Notes under the pieces: generated by a model
Databases searched by the model: none
What the model saw: the letters and a program-made list of their open reading frames with translations, nothing else
Told to the model about the DNA's origin: nothing
Shown here: one piece after another, positions 33,231 through 41,378 of the stretch
How positions within the stretch are numbered: the stretch's first letter is position 1
Layout of the letters: every line of letters begins with the position of its first letter
DNA from: Streptomyces sp. NBC_00306
Lineage (GTDB): Bacteria > Actinomycetota > Actinomycetes > Streptomycetales > Streptomycetaceae
Assembly: GCF_036169555.1 (NCBI RefSeq)
Contig: NZ_CP108032.1
Location: 558,001-622,000 of the forward strand
Length of the DNA stretch: 64,000 nucleotides
Reading direction: 5' to 3'
Program-made: the position numbers and the translations under genes

Positions 33231-33274
33231 CCCGGCCCGCCGCACATGTATACGACCGCGTGCGGTGGGCCGGG
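33231..33274 (-). terminator. 15-bp hairpin downstream of the 114-aa gene
   Basis: Arms 33231-33245 and 33260-33274 pair over 15 bp with one position that forms a G-U wobble on one strand; the loop is 14 nt. It lies about 48 nt past the stop of the minus-strand gene at 33322. The remainder of the 33069-33321 gap shows nothing else. Confidence 0.6.
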
Positions 33275-33321
33275 GTCTGCCTGGTGAGGTGCGGCCGCCG
33301 TGGGCGCAGGACCGCGAAGTC

Positions 33322-33666
33322 CTAGGCGGAGGTCTGGGTCGGGCTCATTCCGGGGCCGGCGGTTCCGTTGATCTTCTCTATCGCCTGCCGTGCGTGTTCG
33401 CCGGGTGATCGTCCGGTGAGCGAGGAGACGGACGACGGCGCGGTCTGCTGCGCTGCCGCGGGCCTGGCATGGCTCGCGGTCGTCCGCGAGCGGAGCCGGT
33501 GGCCGACGGCCTCGTCGAGGCTCACGGGGCGCTGCATCTGGGCTGACAGCCGACCCGCTTCCTGACCCAGCGCGGCGACGTCCTCCCATTGCAGACGGAC
33601 CACCAGGCGGAGTTCGGCCTCCCCGTCAGGGAGGGCTTGGAGAGACGGGTTGATGGCGTCATTCAT
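33322..33666 (-). CDS. Hypothetical protein (114 aa)
   Basis: The product has an N-terminal half that looks folded (AELRLVVRLQWEDVAALGQE, then QRPVSLDEAVGHRLR) and a disordered Ala/Ser/Thr-rich C-terminal half ending in a short helix (GEHARQAIEKING). There are no cysteines, signal peptide or membrane segment. It is a lone gene flanked by non-coding DNA, with an ATG at 33666 and GAGGAT-like sequence upstream. No family is recognised. Confidence 0.6.
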   Translation of the reverse strand: MNDAINPSLQALPDGEAELRLVVRLQWEDVAALGQEAGRLSAQMQRPVSLDEAVGHRLRSRTTASHARPAAAQQTAPSSVSSLTGRSPGEHARQAIEKINGTAGPGMSPTQTSA

Positions 33667-34221
33667 GGCTGATCCTCACGCTGTTGGAACGGAATCCTCG
33701 CGGGACGCTGCGCACCCCGGCGTGCGGGGCATGCAGAGTCATACGGGAGAAGTCCGCGCAGCGTTCACTCACACGTGTAGGCACGTACGGGTGTACGAGT
33801 CGGGCCGTCGGCGGGGTGCCGCACGAGTGCGCGAGGGACGCGCGGTGCGGACGGGCCGTGCGGGACGCGTGGTGCGGACGGGCCGTACGGGACCTGAGGC
33901 GCGGGACGCGTGGTGCGGACGGGCCGTACGGGACCTGAGGCGCGGGACGCGTGGTGCGGACGGGCCGTACGGGACCTGAGGCGCGCGCACGGCGGCAGGA
34001 TCGGTCGCCCGCACCGCAGCCCGCGGATGGCAAGCAGGCGGACGGGGTTCACGGCCCGCGCGGATGACCGGGGCAGGCGCCTCCCCCGGCCCCGTCCCGC
34101 ATCGACACGCGCCCCGAGGGGTCCACGCGGCATCGCTTCGGTGGCCGCAGCGGTCGGACCGTCGCGGCCACATCGACCGGGATCGAGGGCGGGCGGGAGG
34201 GGGAAGGGACAGCGCGAGCCG
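33667..34221. other. 555-nt non-coding stretch with tandem repeats
   Basis: No frame here has normal Streptomyces codon bias on either strand. The left part (33767-33815) has overlapping short palindromes (CACACGTGT, CACGTACGGGTGTACG). The centre is a 41-bp tandem repeat. The right part up to the DUF397 stop is featureless GC-rich sequence. Confidence 0.6.
33861..33983. repeat. 41-bp tandem repeat, three full copies plus a partial one
   Basis: Copies at 33861-33901, 33902-33942 and 33943-33983 are essentially identical; each begins CGGGACGCGTGGTGCGGACG and includes the palindromes ACGCGT and CCGTACGG and the end GGACCTGAGGCG. A diverged partial copy with ACGCGCGGTGCGG precedes them (33833-33860). 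The period is not a multiple of three, so it is not a coding repeat. Confidence 0.92.
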
Positions 34222-34464
34222 TCAGGTGAGGTCGAACTCCCCACCGCGGGCGTTCAGCACGAAGGCTCGCCATTCCGCCGGTGTGAAGATCAGGGACGGG
34301 CTCTCCGGCCGTCCGCCGTTGCGCATCGCGATGAAGCCCTCCACGAAGGCGATCTGGACATCCCCCGTTCCCTGACTGCCGGACTGCCAGTCGGCGTTGG
34401 TGAGGTCGAGTTCAGGCTTGTCCCAGCCCGAAAACATCTGCGTGGTGGTCGTGCTCTCGGCCAC
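34222..34464 (-). CDS. DUF397 protein
   Basis: An 80-aa DUF397 member: WDKPELDLTNADWQSG, VQIAFVEGFIAMRN and the C-terminal SLIFTPAEWRAFVLNARGGE block are typical. DUF397 proteins nearly always lie beside an XRE-family regulator with which they form a two-gene unit tied to development and antibiotic production in Streptomyces. No such partner is adjacent here, so this is an orphan copy. The ATG at 34464 has a GGGAGGAG stretch upstream. Confidence 0.88.
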   Translation of the reverse strand: MAESTTTTQMFSGWDKPELDLTNADWQSGSQGTGDVQIAFVEGFIAMRNGGRPESPSLIFTPAEWRAFVLNARGGEFDLT

Positions 34465-34569
34465 GTCCGTGCTCCTCCCGCATCGTCTCCGGCCTCAGAC
34501 TAGCGATCGTCCCCGGTCACCGACAGGCCGCGGAAGAAGGCCGGGAGCCACCGGGGACGGAAGGACGCG

Positions 34570-35751
34570 TCAGGTGCGGGGCGGCTCCGCGCCGACGAGC
34601 CACATCGAGAAGAACTGCGACCCTCCGCCATACGCGTGCCCGAGGGCTCTGCGAGCTCCTTCGACCTGGTGCTCGCCCGCCCGGCCGCGTACCTGAAGTG
34701 CGGCTTCGGCGAAGCGGATCATGCCGGAGGCGCCGATGGGATTGGTCGACAGCACTCCGCCCGACGGGTTCACAGGCAAGTCCCCGTCGAGTTCGGTGAC
34801 GCCGGACTCGGTGAGTTTCCAGCCCTCGCCCTCGGCGGCGAAGCCCAGGTTCTCCAGCCACATCGGTTCGTACCAGGAGAAGGGGACGTACATCTCGACG
34901 GCGTCGATCTCCCGGCGCGGGTCGGTGACGCCGGCCTGCCGGTAGACATCGGCGGCGCAGTCCTTGCCGGCCTGCGGCGAGACGAAGTCCTTGCCGGCGA
35001 ACATCGTCGGTTCGCTGCGCATCGCACCGCCGTGCACCCAGGCGGGCGCGTTCGGTGCGCGCGAGGCCCCGGCCCGGTCGGTGAGGATCATCGCGCAGGC
35101 GCCGTCGGAGGAGGGACAGGTCTCGGAGTAGCGGATCGGGTCCCACAGCATCGGGGAGGCCTGGACCTTCTCCAGCGTGATGTCGTGCTCGTGGAGATGG
35201 GCGTACGGGTTCTTCAGCGCGTTGCGGCGGTCCTTGTAGGCGACCAGGGAGCCGACCGTGTCGGGGGCTCCGGTGCGCCGCATGTAGGCGCGTACGTGCG
35301 GGGCGAAGAAGCCGCCGGCGCCGGCGAGCAGGGGCTGCTGGAAGGGGACCGGCAGGGACAGGCCCCACATGGCGTTCGACTCGGACTGCTTCTCGAAGGC
35401 GAGGGTGAGGACCGTGCCGTGTACCCGGGAGGCCACCAGGTTGGAGGCGACGAGGGCGGTGGAGCCGCCGACCGAGCCCGCGGTGTGCACCCGCAGCATC
35501 GGTTTGCCGACGGCGCCGAGCGCGTCGGCGAGGTAGAGCTCCGGCATCATGACGCCCTCGAAGAAGTCGGGGGCCTTGCCGATCACCACGGCGTCGATGT
35601 CCGCCCAGGTCAGCTCGGCGTCGTCGAGTGCTCTGCGGGCGGCTTCGCGTACCAGGCCGGCGATGGAGACGTCCCGGCGGGCGGCGACGTGTTTGGTCTG
35701 GCCCACGCCGACGACGGCGACGGGTTCCTTGCCTCGGGCGGTGTCAGGCAC
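34570..35751 (-). CDS. SCP-x thiolase-like lipid-transfer protein, Ltp3-like (probable aldolase)
   Basis: A 393-aa thiolase-fold protein. The nucleophilic Cys of true SCP-x thiolases is missing: the aligned segment reads HTAGSVGGSTAL with Ser in its place. The second active-site motif HDCF is replaced by MYVPFSWYE, while the C-terminal GHAYGGGSQFF loop is kept. Proteins with these changes (Ltp2, Ltp3, Ltp4) act as retro-aldolases with a DUF35 partner. Size and order (DUF35, about 350 aa, about 393 aa) match mycobacterial Rv3521-Ltp4-Ltp3, needed for C24-branched sterol side-chain loss in Rhodococcus. It is the last gene of the operon and overlaps the previous one by 8 nt. Confidence 0.85.
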   Translation of the reverse strand: MPDTARGKEPVAVVGVGQTKHVAARRDVSIAGLVREAARRALDDAELTWADIDAVVIGKAPDFFEGVMMPELYLADALGAVGKPMLRVHTAGSVGGSTALVASNLVASRVHGTVLTLAFEKQSESNAMWGLSLPVPFQQPLLAGAGGFFAPHVRAYMRRTGAPDTVGSLVAYKDRRNALKNPYAHLHEHDITLEKVQASPMLWDPIRYSETCPSSDGACAMILTDRAGASRAPNAPAWVHGGAMRSEPTMFAGKDFVSPQAGKDCAADVYRQAGVTDPRREIDAVEMYVPFSWYEPMWLENLGFAAEGEGWKLTESGVTELDGDLPVNPSGGVLSTNPIGASGMIRFAEAALQVRGRAGEHQVEGARRALGHAYGGGSQFFSMWLVGAEPPRT

Positions 35752-36796
35752 GGTCCTCCCCTTCCAGGACGGCGACCAGGTTCTGCTGAAGGCAGGGGCC
35801 GGAGGTGGCGTGGGCGAGTGCCCGGTCGGACTCGCCGCGATGGATACGGGCGGCGGCCTCGCCCAGCCGGACGAGGCCGGTCGCCATGACCGGATTGGCG
35901 GCCAGCGCTCCGCCGGACGGGTTGACCCTCACGCTGTCGTCGAGGTCGAGAGCTCGCCGCAGGACGACTTCCTGGGAGCTGAACGGCGCGTGGAGTTCGG
36001 CGGTGTCGACAGGCCGCTCGAAGACTCCGGCGCGCTGTGCGGCGAGCCGGGTGGAGGGCGAGTCGGTCAGATCGCGTACACCGAGACTGTGGGCCTCGAT
36101 CCGGTGGTCCATCCCCCGGATCCAGGCGGGTCGTTCGCACAGATCACGGGCGCGGTCCCCGGCGGCGAGGATCACGGCGGCGGCGCCGTCCCCGATCGGG
36201 GAACAGTCCCCGGCCCGCAGCGGCTGGACGATGTACTCGCCCTGCGGAACCGATCCGCTGAGCTGGGCGTGCGGGTTGGTCCGGGCGTCGTCGCGGTTGC
36301 GGGCGGCGACGGCGGCCAGCTCCGGCTCGTCCACGCTTCCGGCATCGATCAGCGCCTGCGCCTGGAGTGCGGCGAGCGCCACCGAGTCGGGCCAGAGCGG
36401 GGCCAGGTAGTAGGGGTCGAGCTGGCGGGTGAGGACGTCCCGCACCTGGCCGGGGGACGACTTGCCGTAGGAGTAGACGAGTGCGGTGTCGGCCTCACCG
36501 GTGAGGATCTTGACCCAGGCTTCGTACAGCGCCCAGGCGCCGTCCATCTCCACATGGGACTCGGAGATCGGCGGCCACGCACCGACGCCGTCGAGGGCCA
36601 TGGTGAAGGAGAAGGCCCGTCCGGCGAGATAGTCGGAGGAGCCCGAGCAGGTGAAGCCGATGTCGCCGGTCTTCAGGCCGGTGTGCGCGAGGACCTCGTG
36701 GAGGACCGGCATCAGCATCTCGACCTCGGAGAGGTCGTCGCTGCGGCGCCGGTGGTCCGTCTGCGCGAAGGCGACGATCGCCACGTCGTGCGTCAC
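35744..36796 (-). CDS. SCP-x thiolase-like lipid-transfer protein, Ltp4-like
   Basis: A 350-aa thiolase-fold protein starting at GTG 36796, overlapping the DUF35 stop by 4 nt; in-frame sequence upstream is inside that gene. The region of the nucleophile reads SESHVEMDGAWAL and has no Cys, and the HDCF-type motif is LHAPFSSQE. A PIGDGAAAVIL segment and NPSGGALAANPV are the usual thiolase-superfamily glycine loops. It probably forms a heteromer with the 393-aa neighbour and the DUF35 protein and shares the role in carbon-carbon cleavage of a branched acyl-CoA. Confidence 0.84.
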   Translation of the reverse strand: MTHDVAIVAFAQTDHRRRSDDLSEVEMLMPVLHEVLAHTGLKTGDIGFTCSGSSDYLAGRAFSFTMALDGVGAWPPISESHVEMDGAWALYEAWVKILTGEADTALVYSYGKSSPGQVRDVLTRQLDPYYLAPLWPDSVALAALQAQALIDAGSVDEPELAAVAARNRDDARTNPHAQLSGSVPQGEYIVQPLRAGDCSPIGDGAAAVILAAGDRARDLCERPAWIRGMDHRIEAHSLGVRDLTDSPSTRLAAQRAGVFERPVDTAELHAPFSSQEVVLRRALDLDDSVRVNPSGGALAANPVMATGLVRLGEAAARIHRGESDRALAHATSGPCLQQNLVAVLEGEDRA

Positions 36797-37737
36797 AGCA
36801 GCTCCTTGTAGGTGTCGTAGTCGGCGTCGGGTTCGCCGGTGGGGCGGTAGTGGTCGGGGTGGCGGCCGCCCGGTTTCCACACCGGCTCCACCCGCAGACC
36901 CATCCGCACCTGGTCGTAGGGCATCCCCGCGATCCGCCCGTGCAGGGCGAGGTCGGCGCCGTCCAGGGCGATGTGGGCGTAGACGTACGGGACCTCGATG
37001 TCGAGGTTCTTGGCCTTGATGTTGACGATGCAGTAGGTGGTGACCGTGCCGCGCGGACCGACCTCGACGCGGTCCGTGGTGGCGACGCCGCAGGTGGGGC
37101 AGGCGCCCCGGGGCGGCACATAGACCTTGTGGCAGGAGGGGCAGCGCTCACCGACGGTCCGGTGGTCGGCCAGCGCGGCGATGTGCGCGGTCTGGGCGCG
37201 GCCGGGCGAATAGACGTAGTCGAGCCGGGCGGGCGCCACGATGCCGGTGACGGCGTCGTCGAACTGCCCGTCGTGCTCCGTCCCGTGGACCTCGGGCTCG
37301 CCGTCGTACGGCTCGAAGCAGGCGATGTCGGTGATCGCGCCGGTCCGTTCCCCGGCCCAGCGGACGCGCACCCGCATCCCGGTGCGGACGGCCTCGGGCC
37401 CGGGTGCGTCGAGGGCGTGCAGGAGGGAGGTGTCGGCGCCGTCGAGCCGCACCAGCACCCAGGCGAACGGCTCGCTTAGGGGCTGACCGCGTCGCGGGGC
37501 CGGGTTCCAGGCCCACGTGGTGACGGTCCCGCAGGAGCCGACCTCGACCAGGTCACGGATCTCCTCCGCGGTGACCGGGTCGTACTCGACGGGCGGTACG
37601 AGCACCCGGCCGTCCTCCGTCCGTACGCCGAGGACCGTCCGCTCGCGCAGTCCGGTGAGAAAGGCGCTCTGTACGGGGCCGAGTGAGCGGGTGAAGGGGA
37701 ACTCGACGACCAGCGGGGCGCTCAGCAGCTCGGGCAT
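36793..37737 (-). CDS. DUF35 OB-fold acyl-CoA-binding partner protein
   Basis: ATG 37737 (MPELLSAPLVVEFPF) starts a 314-aa protein, longer than single-domain DUF35 proteins (about 130 aa) because it carries a second OB-like region in its N-terminal half (about 1-150). The C-terminal half has the rubredoxin-like zinc ribbon CPSCHKVYVPPRGACPTC (about residues 207-224) followed by the OB fold (VGPRGTVTTYCIVNIKAK, GMRVEP-like end). DUF35 proteins clamp thiolase-like aldolases and bind the CoA part of the substrate. Zinc ribbon and operon context make it the partner of the two Ltp-like proteins. Confidence 0.87.
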   Translation of the reverse strand: MPELLSAPLVVEFPFTRSLGPVQSAFLTGLRERTVLGVRTEDGRVLVPPVEYDPVTAEEIRDLVEVGSCGTVTTWAWNPAPRRGQPLSEPFAWVLVRLDGADTSLLHALDAPGPEAVRTGMRVRVRWAGERTGAITDIACFEPYDGEPEVHGTEHDGQFDDAVTGIVAPARLDYVYSPGRAQTAHIAALADHRTVGERCPSCHKVYVPPRGACPTCGVATTDRVEVGPRGTVTTYCIVNIKAKNLDIEVPYVYAHIALDGADLALHGRIAGMPYDQVRMGLRVEPVWKPGGRHPDHYRPTGEPDADYDTYKELL

Positions 37738-37756
37738 CCGGGGTCTCTCCCTCGGG

Positions 37757-38566
37757 TCAGGCGCGGCGGTAGACGGGGTCGCGCTTCTCGGCGAAGGCAC
37801 GGGCGCCTTCCTTGGCGTCCTCGGTGTCGAAGACCGGCCAGCCGCGTTTGAGTTCGGCGGCGAGTCCTTCGGTCTCGGTCATCTCGGCGGTCTCGTAGAC
37901 GGATGCCTTCACCGCCTCGACGGCGAGCGGACCGCAGGCGTTGATCTGCTCGGCGACGGCGAGGGCCTTGTCGAGTGCCGTCCCGTCGGGGACGACGTGG
38001 CCGATGAGCCCGATGTCCCGCGCCTCCTCGGCGCTGTAGGGCCGGCCGGTCAGCAGCATCTCCAGGGCGTGGGTGCGCGGGATCTGGCGCTGGAGCCGTA
38101 CGGTCGAGCCGCCGATGGGGAACAGTCCCCGCTTCACCTCGAACAGTCCGAAGGTGGCGCTGCGGCCCGCGACCCTGATGTCGGTGCCCTGAAGAATCTC
38201 GGTGCCGCCGGCAACGCAGGCGCCCTCGACCGCGGCGATCACCGGTTTGCGGGGGCGGTGATGACGGAGCATGGCCTTCCAGTGCAGATCCGGGTCGGCC
38301 TTCATCCGGTCGCGGTACTGCTCTCCGTCCATCCCCCGGCCGGCGAGCGCCTTGAGGTCCATGCCGGCGCAGAAGGCTCCGCCGGCGCCGGTGAGCACGA
38401 CGGAGCGTACGGAGTCGTCCTCGTCGGCCTCGATCCAGCCGTCGTGGAGGCCTACCAGCATCGGCAGCGAGAGGGCGTTCTTCGCCGCCGGCCTGTTCAG
38501 GGTGAGCACGAGTGTGGCGCCTTCGCGCCGCACGGTGAGGTGCTCGGTTCCACCTCGTTCTTCCAT
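37757..38566 (-). CDS. Enoyl-CoA hydratase/isomerase family protein (EchA19-like)
   Basis: A 269-aa crotonase. ATG 38566 has GGGAGG 8 nt upstream. The oxyanion-hole segments are LTGAGGAFCAGMDLKALAG and VEGACVAGGTEILQGTDIRV; one usual catalytic Glu position is in GGTEIL. In mycobacteria EchA19 hydrates the enoyl-CoA of the sterol side chain, which suits the operon. It is the first gene of the echA-DUF35-ltp4-ltp3 unit (19-nt gap to the next gene) and is divergent from the acyl-CoA synthetase, with a shared palindrome between them. Confidence 0.87.
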   Translation of the reverse strand: MEERGGTEHLTVRREGATLVLTLNRPAAKNALSLPMLVGLHDGWIEADEDDSVRSVVLTGAGGAFCAGMDLKALAGRGMDGEQYRDRMKADPDLHWKAMLRHHRPRKPVIAAVEGACVAGGTEILQGTDIRVAGRSATFGLFEVKRGLFPIGGSTVRLQRQIPRTHALEMLLTGRPYSAEEARDIGLIGHVVPDGTALDKALAVAEQINACGPLAVEAVKASVYETAEMTETEGLAAELKRGWPVFDTEDAKEGARAFAEKRDPVYRRA

Positions 38567-38629
38567 GTGCGGACCTCCCGTCTCGACCTGGAACAGGTTG
38601 CAGTAGGCCGGGGCCCAGTTCAATAGTTT

Positions 38630-38646
38630 TCTGACACCCAGTCAGA
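38630..38646. promoter_or_regulatory. Operator palindrome TCTGACACCCAGTCAGA (site 1)
   Basis: A perfect 6-bp inverted repeat TCTGAC-N5-GTCAGA flanked by TTT on the left and TTTCTT on the right, in the 176-nt gap between the divergent crotonase and acyl-CoA synthetase starts. A near copy is at 52373-52389. Size and symmetry fit a TetR-family repressor. Confidence 0.7.
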
Positions 38647-38742
38647 TTTCTTCTGCGGCGCCCCTTCCCAGTTGTGTCCCCCGGCGCTCTAATGACCGCC
38701 GAGCCGGAGTTCGCCGGGGATGCGCCGCGGTCAGGAGGAACG

Positions 38743-40365
38743 GTGGAGTACAACCTTGCCGACCTGTTCGAGTCGGTCGTCGACGTGGTCCCCGACCGCG
38801 AGGCGCTTGTGTACATCGACCACCCCGGCACCGGCGCGGAGCGCAGGCTCACCTACGCGGAGCTCGACGCCGCGGCCAACCGTGTCGCCCACCATCTGAT
38901 CGGCGCGGGCATCGAACCCGGCGAGCATCTCGGCCTGCACCTCTACAACGGCATCGAGTATCTGCAGACCGTGCTGGGCTGCCTCAAGGCGAGAGTCGTA
39001 CCGGTCAACGTCAACTACCGCTACGTGGAAGAGGAACTCGTCTACCTCTACCGCGACGCCGACCTCGCGGCCCTGGTCTTCGACGCGGAGTTCACCCGGC
39101 GGGTCGCGGCCGCGCTGCCGAAGACACAGAAGCTGCGGCATCTCGTCCGCGTGGGCACACCCCCGCAGGACGCACCGCCGCTGGACGCCGTGTCCTTCGC
39201 CGACGCGACGGCCGGCGCGTCACCCGGGCGCGGCTTCGGACAGCGTTCCGCCGACGACCAGTTCATCATCTACACCGGCGGCACGACCGGCATGCCCAAG
39301 GGGGTGATGTGGCGTCAGGAGGACCTGTTCTTCTCTGGATTGGGCGGTGGTGCGCCGACCGGCGAGCCGGTCTCCTTCCCCGAGGAGCTCGCCGAGCGCG
39401 TGGCCGCCGGCGGTGACGGGATCACGTTCTTCCCCACTCCCCCGCTGATGCACGGCACGTCCACCCTCACCGCGTTCATCGGCTTCAACTTCGGCCAGCG
39501 GATCGTGGTCCACCGCAAGTACGTGCCGGAGGAGGTGCTCCGGACGATCGAGAAGGAGAAGGTCACCAGCGTGTCCCTGGTCGGCGACGCGATGCTGCGG
39601 CCGCTGATCGACGCACTGAACGGACCCCTGAAGGGCACCGACCTGTCCGCGTTGTTCAGCGTCTCCTCGTCCGGCGCGATCATGTCGGAGACGGTACGGG
39701 CGCAGTTCTCCGCGCTCGCGCCGAACGTGATGCTGCTGAACAACTTCGGTTCGTCGGAATCCGGGTTCAACGGCACCGCGACGGAGGACTCCGGCCCCGA
39801 GAAGGGCTTCCGGTTGCGGGTCAACTCCCGTACGGAGGTGGTCGACCCGGCGACGTACGAACCGGTCGCGGTGGGCGAGCCGGGCCGGATCGCCCAGCGC
39901 GGGCATGTACCCCTCGGCTACTACAACGACCCCAAGAAGACCGCGGAGACCTTCTTCCAGCGCGGCGACGAGCGATGGGTGCTGCTCGGCGACATGGCGA
40001 CGGTCGACGAGGAAGGCATCGTCACCGTCCTCGGCCGCGGCTCGCAGTGCATCAACACCGGTGGCGAGAAGGTGTATCCGGAAGAGGTCGAGCAGGCGCT
40101 CAAGTCCCACCCCGATGTGTACGACGCGCTGGTGGCCGGGGTGCCGGACGCCACGTGGGGCAACCATGTGGCCGCGGTGGTGCAGGTGCGCCAGGGGGCG
40201 ACGGAGCCCGGTCTGGAGGAGATCCAGTCGCACTGCCGCACCCGGCTGGCCGGCTACAAGATTCCGCGCCAGCTGGTGATCGCGAAGGAGATCCAGCGTT
40301 CGCCGAGCGGCAAGGCGGACTACCGCTGGGCGCGCACGGTGGCGACGGAGGCCGCCGGGCAGTGA
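38743..40365 (+). CDS. Acyl-CoA synthetase (FadD19-like)
   Basis: ATP-dependent CoA ligase, 540 aa. GTG 38743 is chosen because AGGAGG lies 4 nt upstream and the product then starts MEYNLADLFESVVDVVPDRE, as in FadD19 relatives; an upstream ATG at 38692 would add 17 residues without a ribosome-binding site. Motifs: YTGGTTGMPKGV (P-loop), NNFGSSESG, the WVLLGDM-type aspartate, GRGSQCINTGGEKVYPEEVE hinge, and the catalytic lysine in SGKADYRWA. In actinobacteria FadD19 loads CoA onto C24-branched sterol side chains; that substrate is inferred from the partner genes. Confidence 0.88.
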   Translation: MEYNLADLFESVVDVVPDREALVYIDHPGTGAERRLTYAELDAAANRVAHHLIGAGIEPGEHLGLHLYNGIEYLQTVLGCLKARVVPVNVNYRYVEEELVYLYRDADLAALVFDAEFTRRVAAALPKTQKLRHLVRVGTPPQDAPPLDAVSFADATAGASPGRGFGQRSADDQFIIYTGGTTGMPKGVMWRQEDLFFSGLGGGAPTGEPVSFPEELAERVAAGGDGITFFPTPPLMHGTSTLTAFIGFNFGQRIVVHRKYVPEEVLRTIEKEKVTSVSLVGDAMLRPLIDALNGPLKGTDLSALFSVSSSGAIMSETVRAQFSALAPNVMLLNNFGSSESGFNGTATEDSGPEKGFRLRVNSRTEVVDPATYEPVAVGEPGRIAQRGHVPLGYYNDPKKTAETFFQRGDERWVLLGDMATVDEEGIVTVLGRGSQCINTGGEKVYPEEVEQALKSHPDVYDALVAGVPDATWGNHVAAVVQVRQGATEPGLEEIQSHCRTRLAGYKIPRQLVIAKEIQRSPSGKADYRWARTVATEAAGQ

Positions 40366-40383
40366 GCGCCCGGACACGGATGC

Positions 40384-40419
40384 CTCGCCGGGGCGCTTCC
40401 TTCAGGACGCCCCGGCGAG
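40384..40419. terminator. Hairpin between acyl-CoA synthetase and DUF72 gene
   Basis: A 12-bp perfect stem CTCGCCGGGGCG/CGCCCCGGCGAG (40384-40395 with 40408-40419) and 12-nt loop sit at the junction of two convergent genes; the right arm is inside the last codons of the DUF72 gene. Confidence 0.65.
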
Positions 40420-41283
40420 AAGTCGCTCCATGGACTCGGCGGCCCGCACGGCCGCGTCGCCGCAGCAGTTGTTGAACAGGACGTGGAGCTGCTCGGCCCG
40501 CCGGGACATCTCCGTCAGCCGGGGCAGCCACTCGGTCAACTCGCCGTCCGTATAGGTGTGGCGGAACCGCTCCTCCTTGGTGCCCGAACCCCACGCGGCG
40601 TTGCGTCCGTGGAAGCGGACCACGGCCGGCCCGGCGGCGGTGACCTCCGTGACGGGAGGCAGCGACAGCGGCAGGTTCGGCGCGACATCCACGCTCACCG
40701 AGGCGAGACCGAGGTCCCTCAGCAGCGCGGAGGTGGCCACGCACCGGTCCTCCTGCCACCACGCCGGATGCCGGAACTCAACCGCGACCGGCCATCCCTC
40801 GGTCCGCTTGCGACACCGGTCGAGCAGGACCTCCGCAGTGGCGCCCGGGGCGAACCACGGCGGGAGCTGGAAGAGCAGCGTCCCGAGGCGGCCCGCGTCC
40901 CGCAGGGGCAGCACCGCCTCGCTGAAGCGGCGCCACACCTCGTCGAGCAGACCCGGGTCGTCGTCGCCCTGCCCCGGCCTCCCTCGCCGGGCGAAGGCGT
41001 CGCGCAGGTCGGACGGCAGCGCCTTCGATCGCGTCGGATGCCCGGTGAGCAGGGAGAAAGCCTTCACGTCGAACCGAAAGCCCTCGGGCGTACGGTCCAC
41101 CCACAGCAGGCTGTTGCGGACGCTGGGCAGGGCGTAGTAGGTGGCGTCGACCTCGACGACGGGGAACCGCTCCGCGTAGTGACGCAACCGTCCTTCGGCG
41201 TCCCGCCTGCCCGGCGGGTACCAGCCGCTGGCGAGCAGCGCACTGTCCGTCCACGAACACGTACCGACGAGGATCTGACCCAT
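40402..41283 (-). CDS. DUF72 family protein
   Basis: A 293-aa protein of the DUF72 (YecE-like) TIM-barrel family, with the family N terminus GTCSWTDSALLASGWYPP, the VEVDATYYALPS segment, PEGFRFDVKAF, LLFQLPPWFAP, VAVEFRHPAWW and VRFHGRNAAWG blocks. Function in bacteria is not established, though nuclease-like activities have been proposed. The ATG at 41283 is the natural start. It is monocistronic with convergent and tandem neighbours of unrelated function. Confidence 0.9.
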   Translation of the reverse strand: MGQILVGTCSWTDSALLASGWYPPGRRDAEGRLRHYAERFPVVEVDATYYALPSVRNSLLWVDRTPEGFRFDVKAFSLLTGHPTRSKALPSDLRDAFARRGRPGQGDDDPGLLDEVWRRFSEAVLPLRDAGRLGTLLFQLPPWFAPGATAEVLLDRCRKRTEGWPVAVEFRHPAWWQEDRCVATSALLRDLGLASVSVDVAPNLPLSLPPVTEVTAAGPAVVRFHGRNAAWGSGTKEERFRHTYTDGELTEWLPRLTEMSRRAEQLHVLFNNCCGDAAVRAAESMERLLAGAS

Positions 41284-41378
41284 GCCGGTCGGCTACCCGC
41301 TTCGGGCCGGGCATCTCCCGCGAGGCGAGGACGGCCTGGGACAGGCCCTGTTCGCAGGCCGCGAGGGCGGGACAGGCC

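Noticed and set aside
33833-33983. Possible CRISPR array
   Set aside because: The 41-bp units are directly joined without unique spacers and no cas gene is in the window.
34570-36796. Beta-ketothiolases
   Set aside because: Both lack the nucleophilic cysteine and the HDCF motif, so thiolysis is unlikely.
38630-38646. KstR or KstR2 operator
   Set aside because: The known KstR (AAC..GTT core) and KstR2 (CAAG..CTTG core) half-sites are not present; the arms are TCTGAC/GTCAGA.
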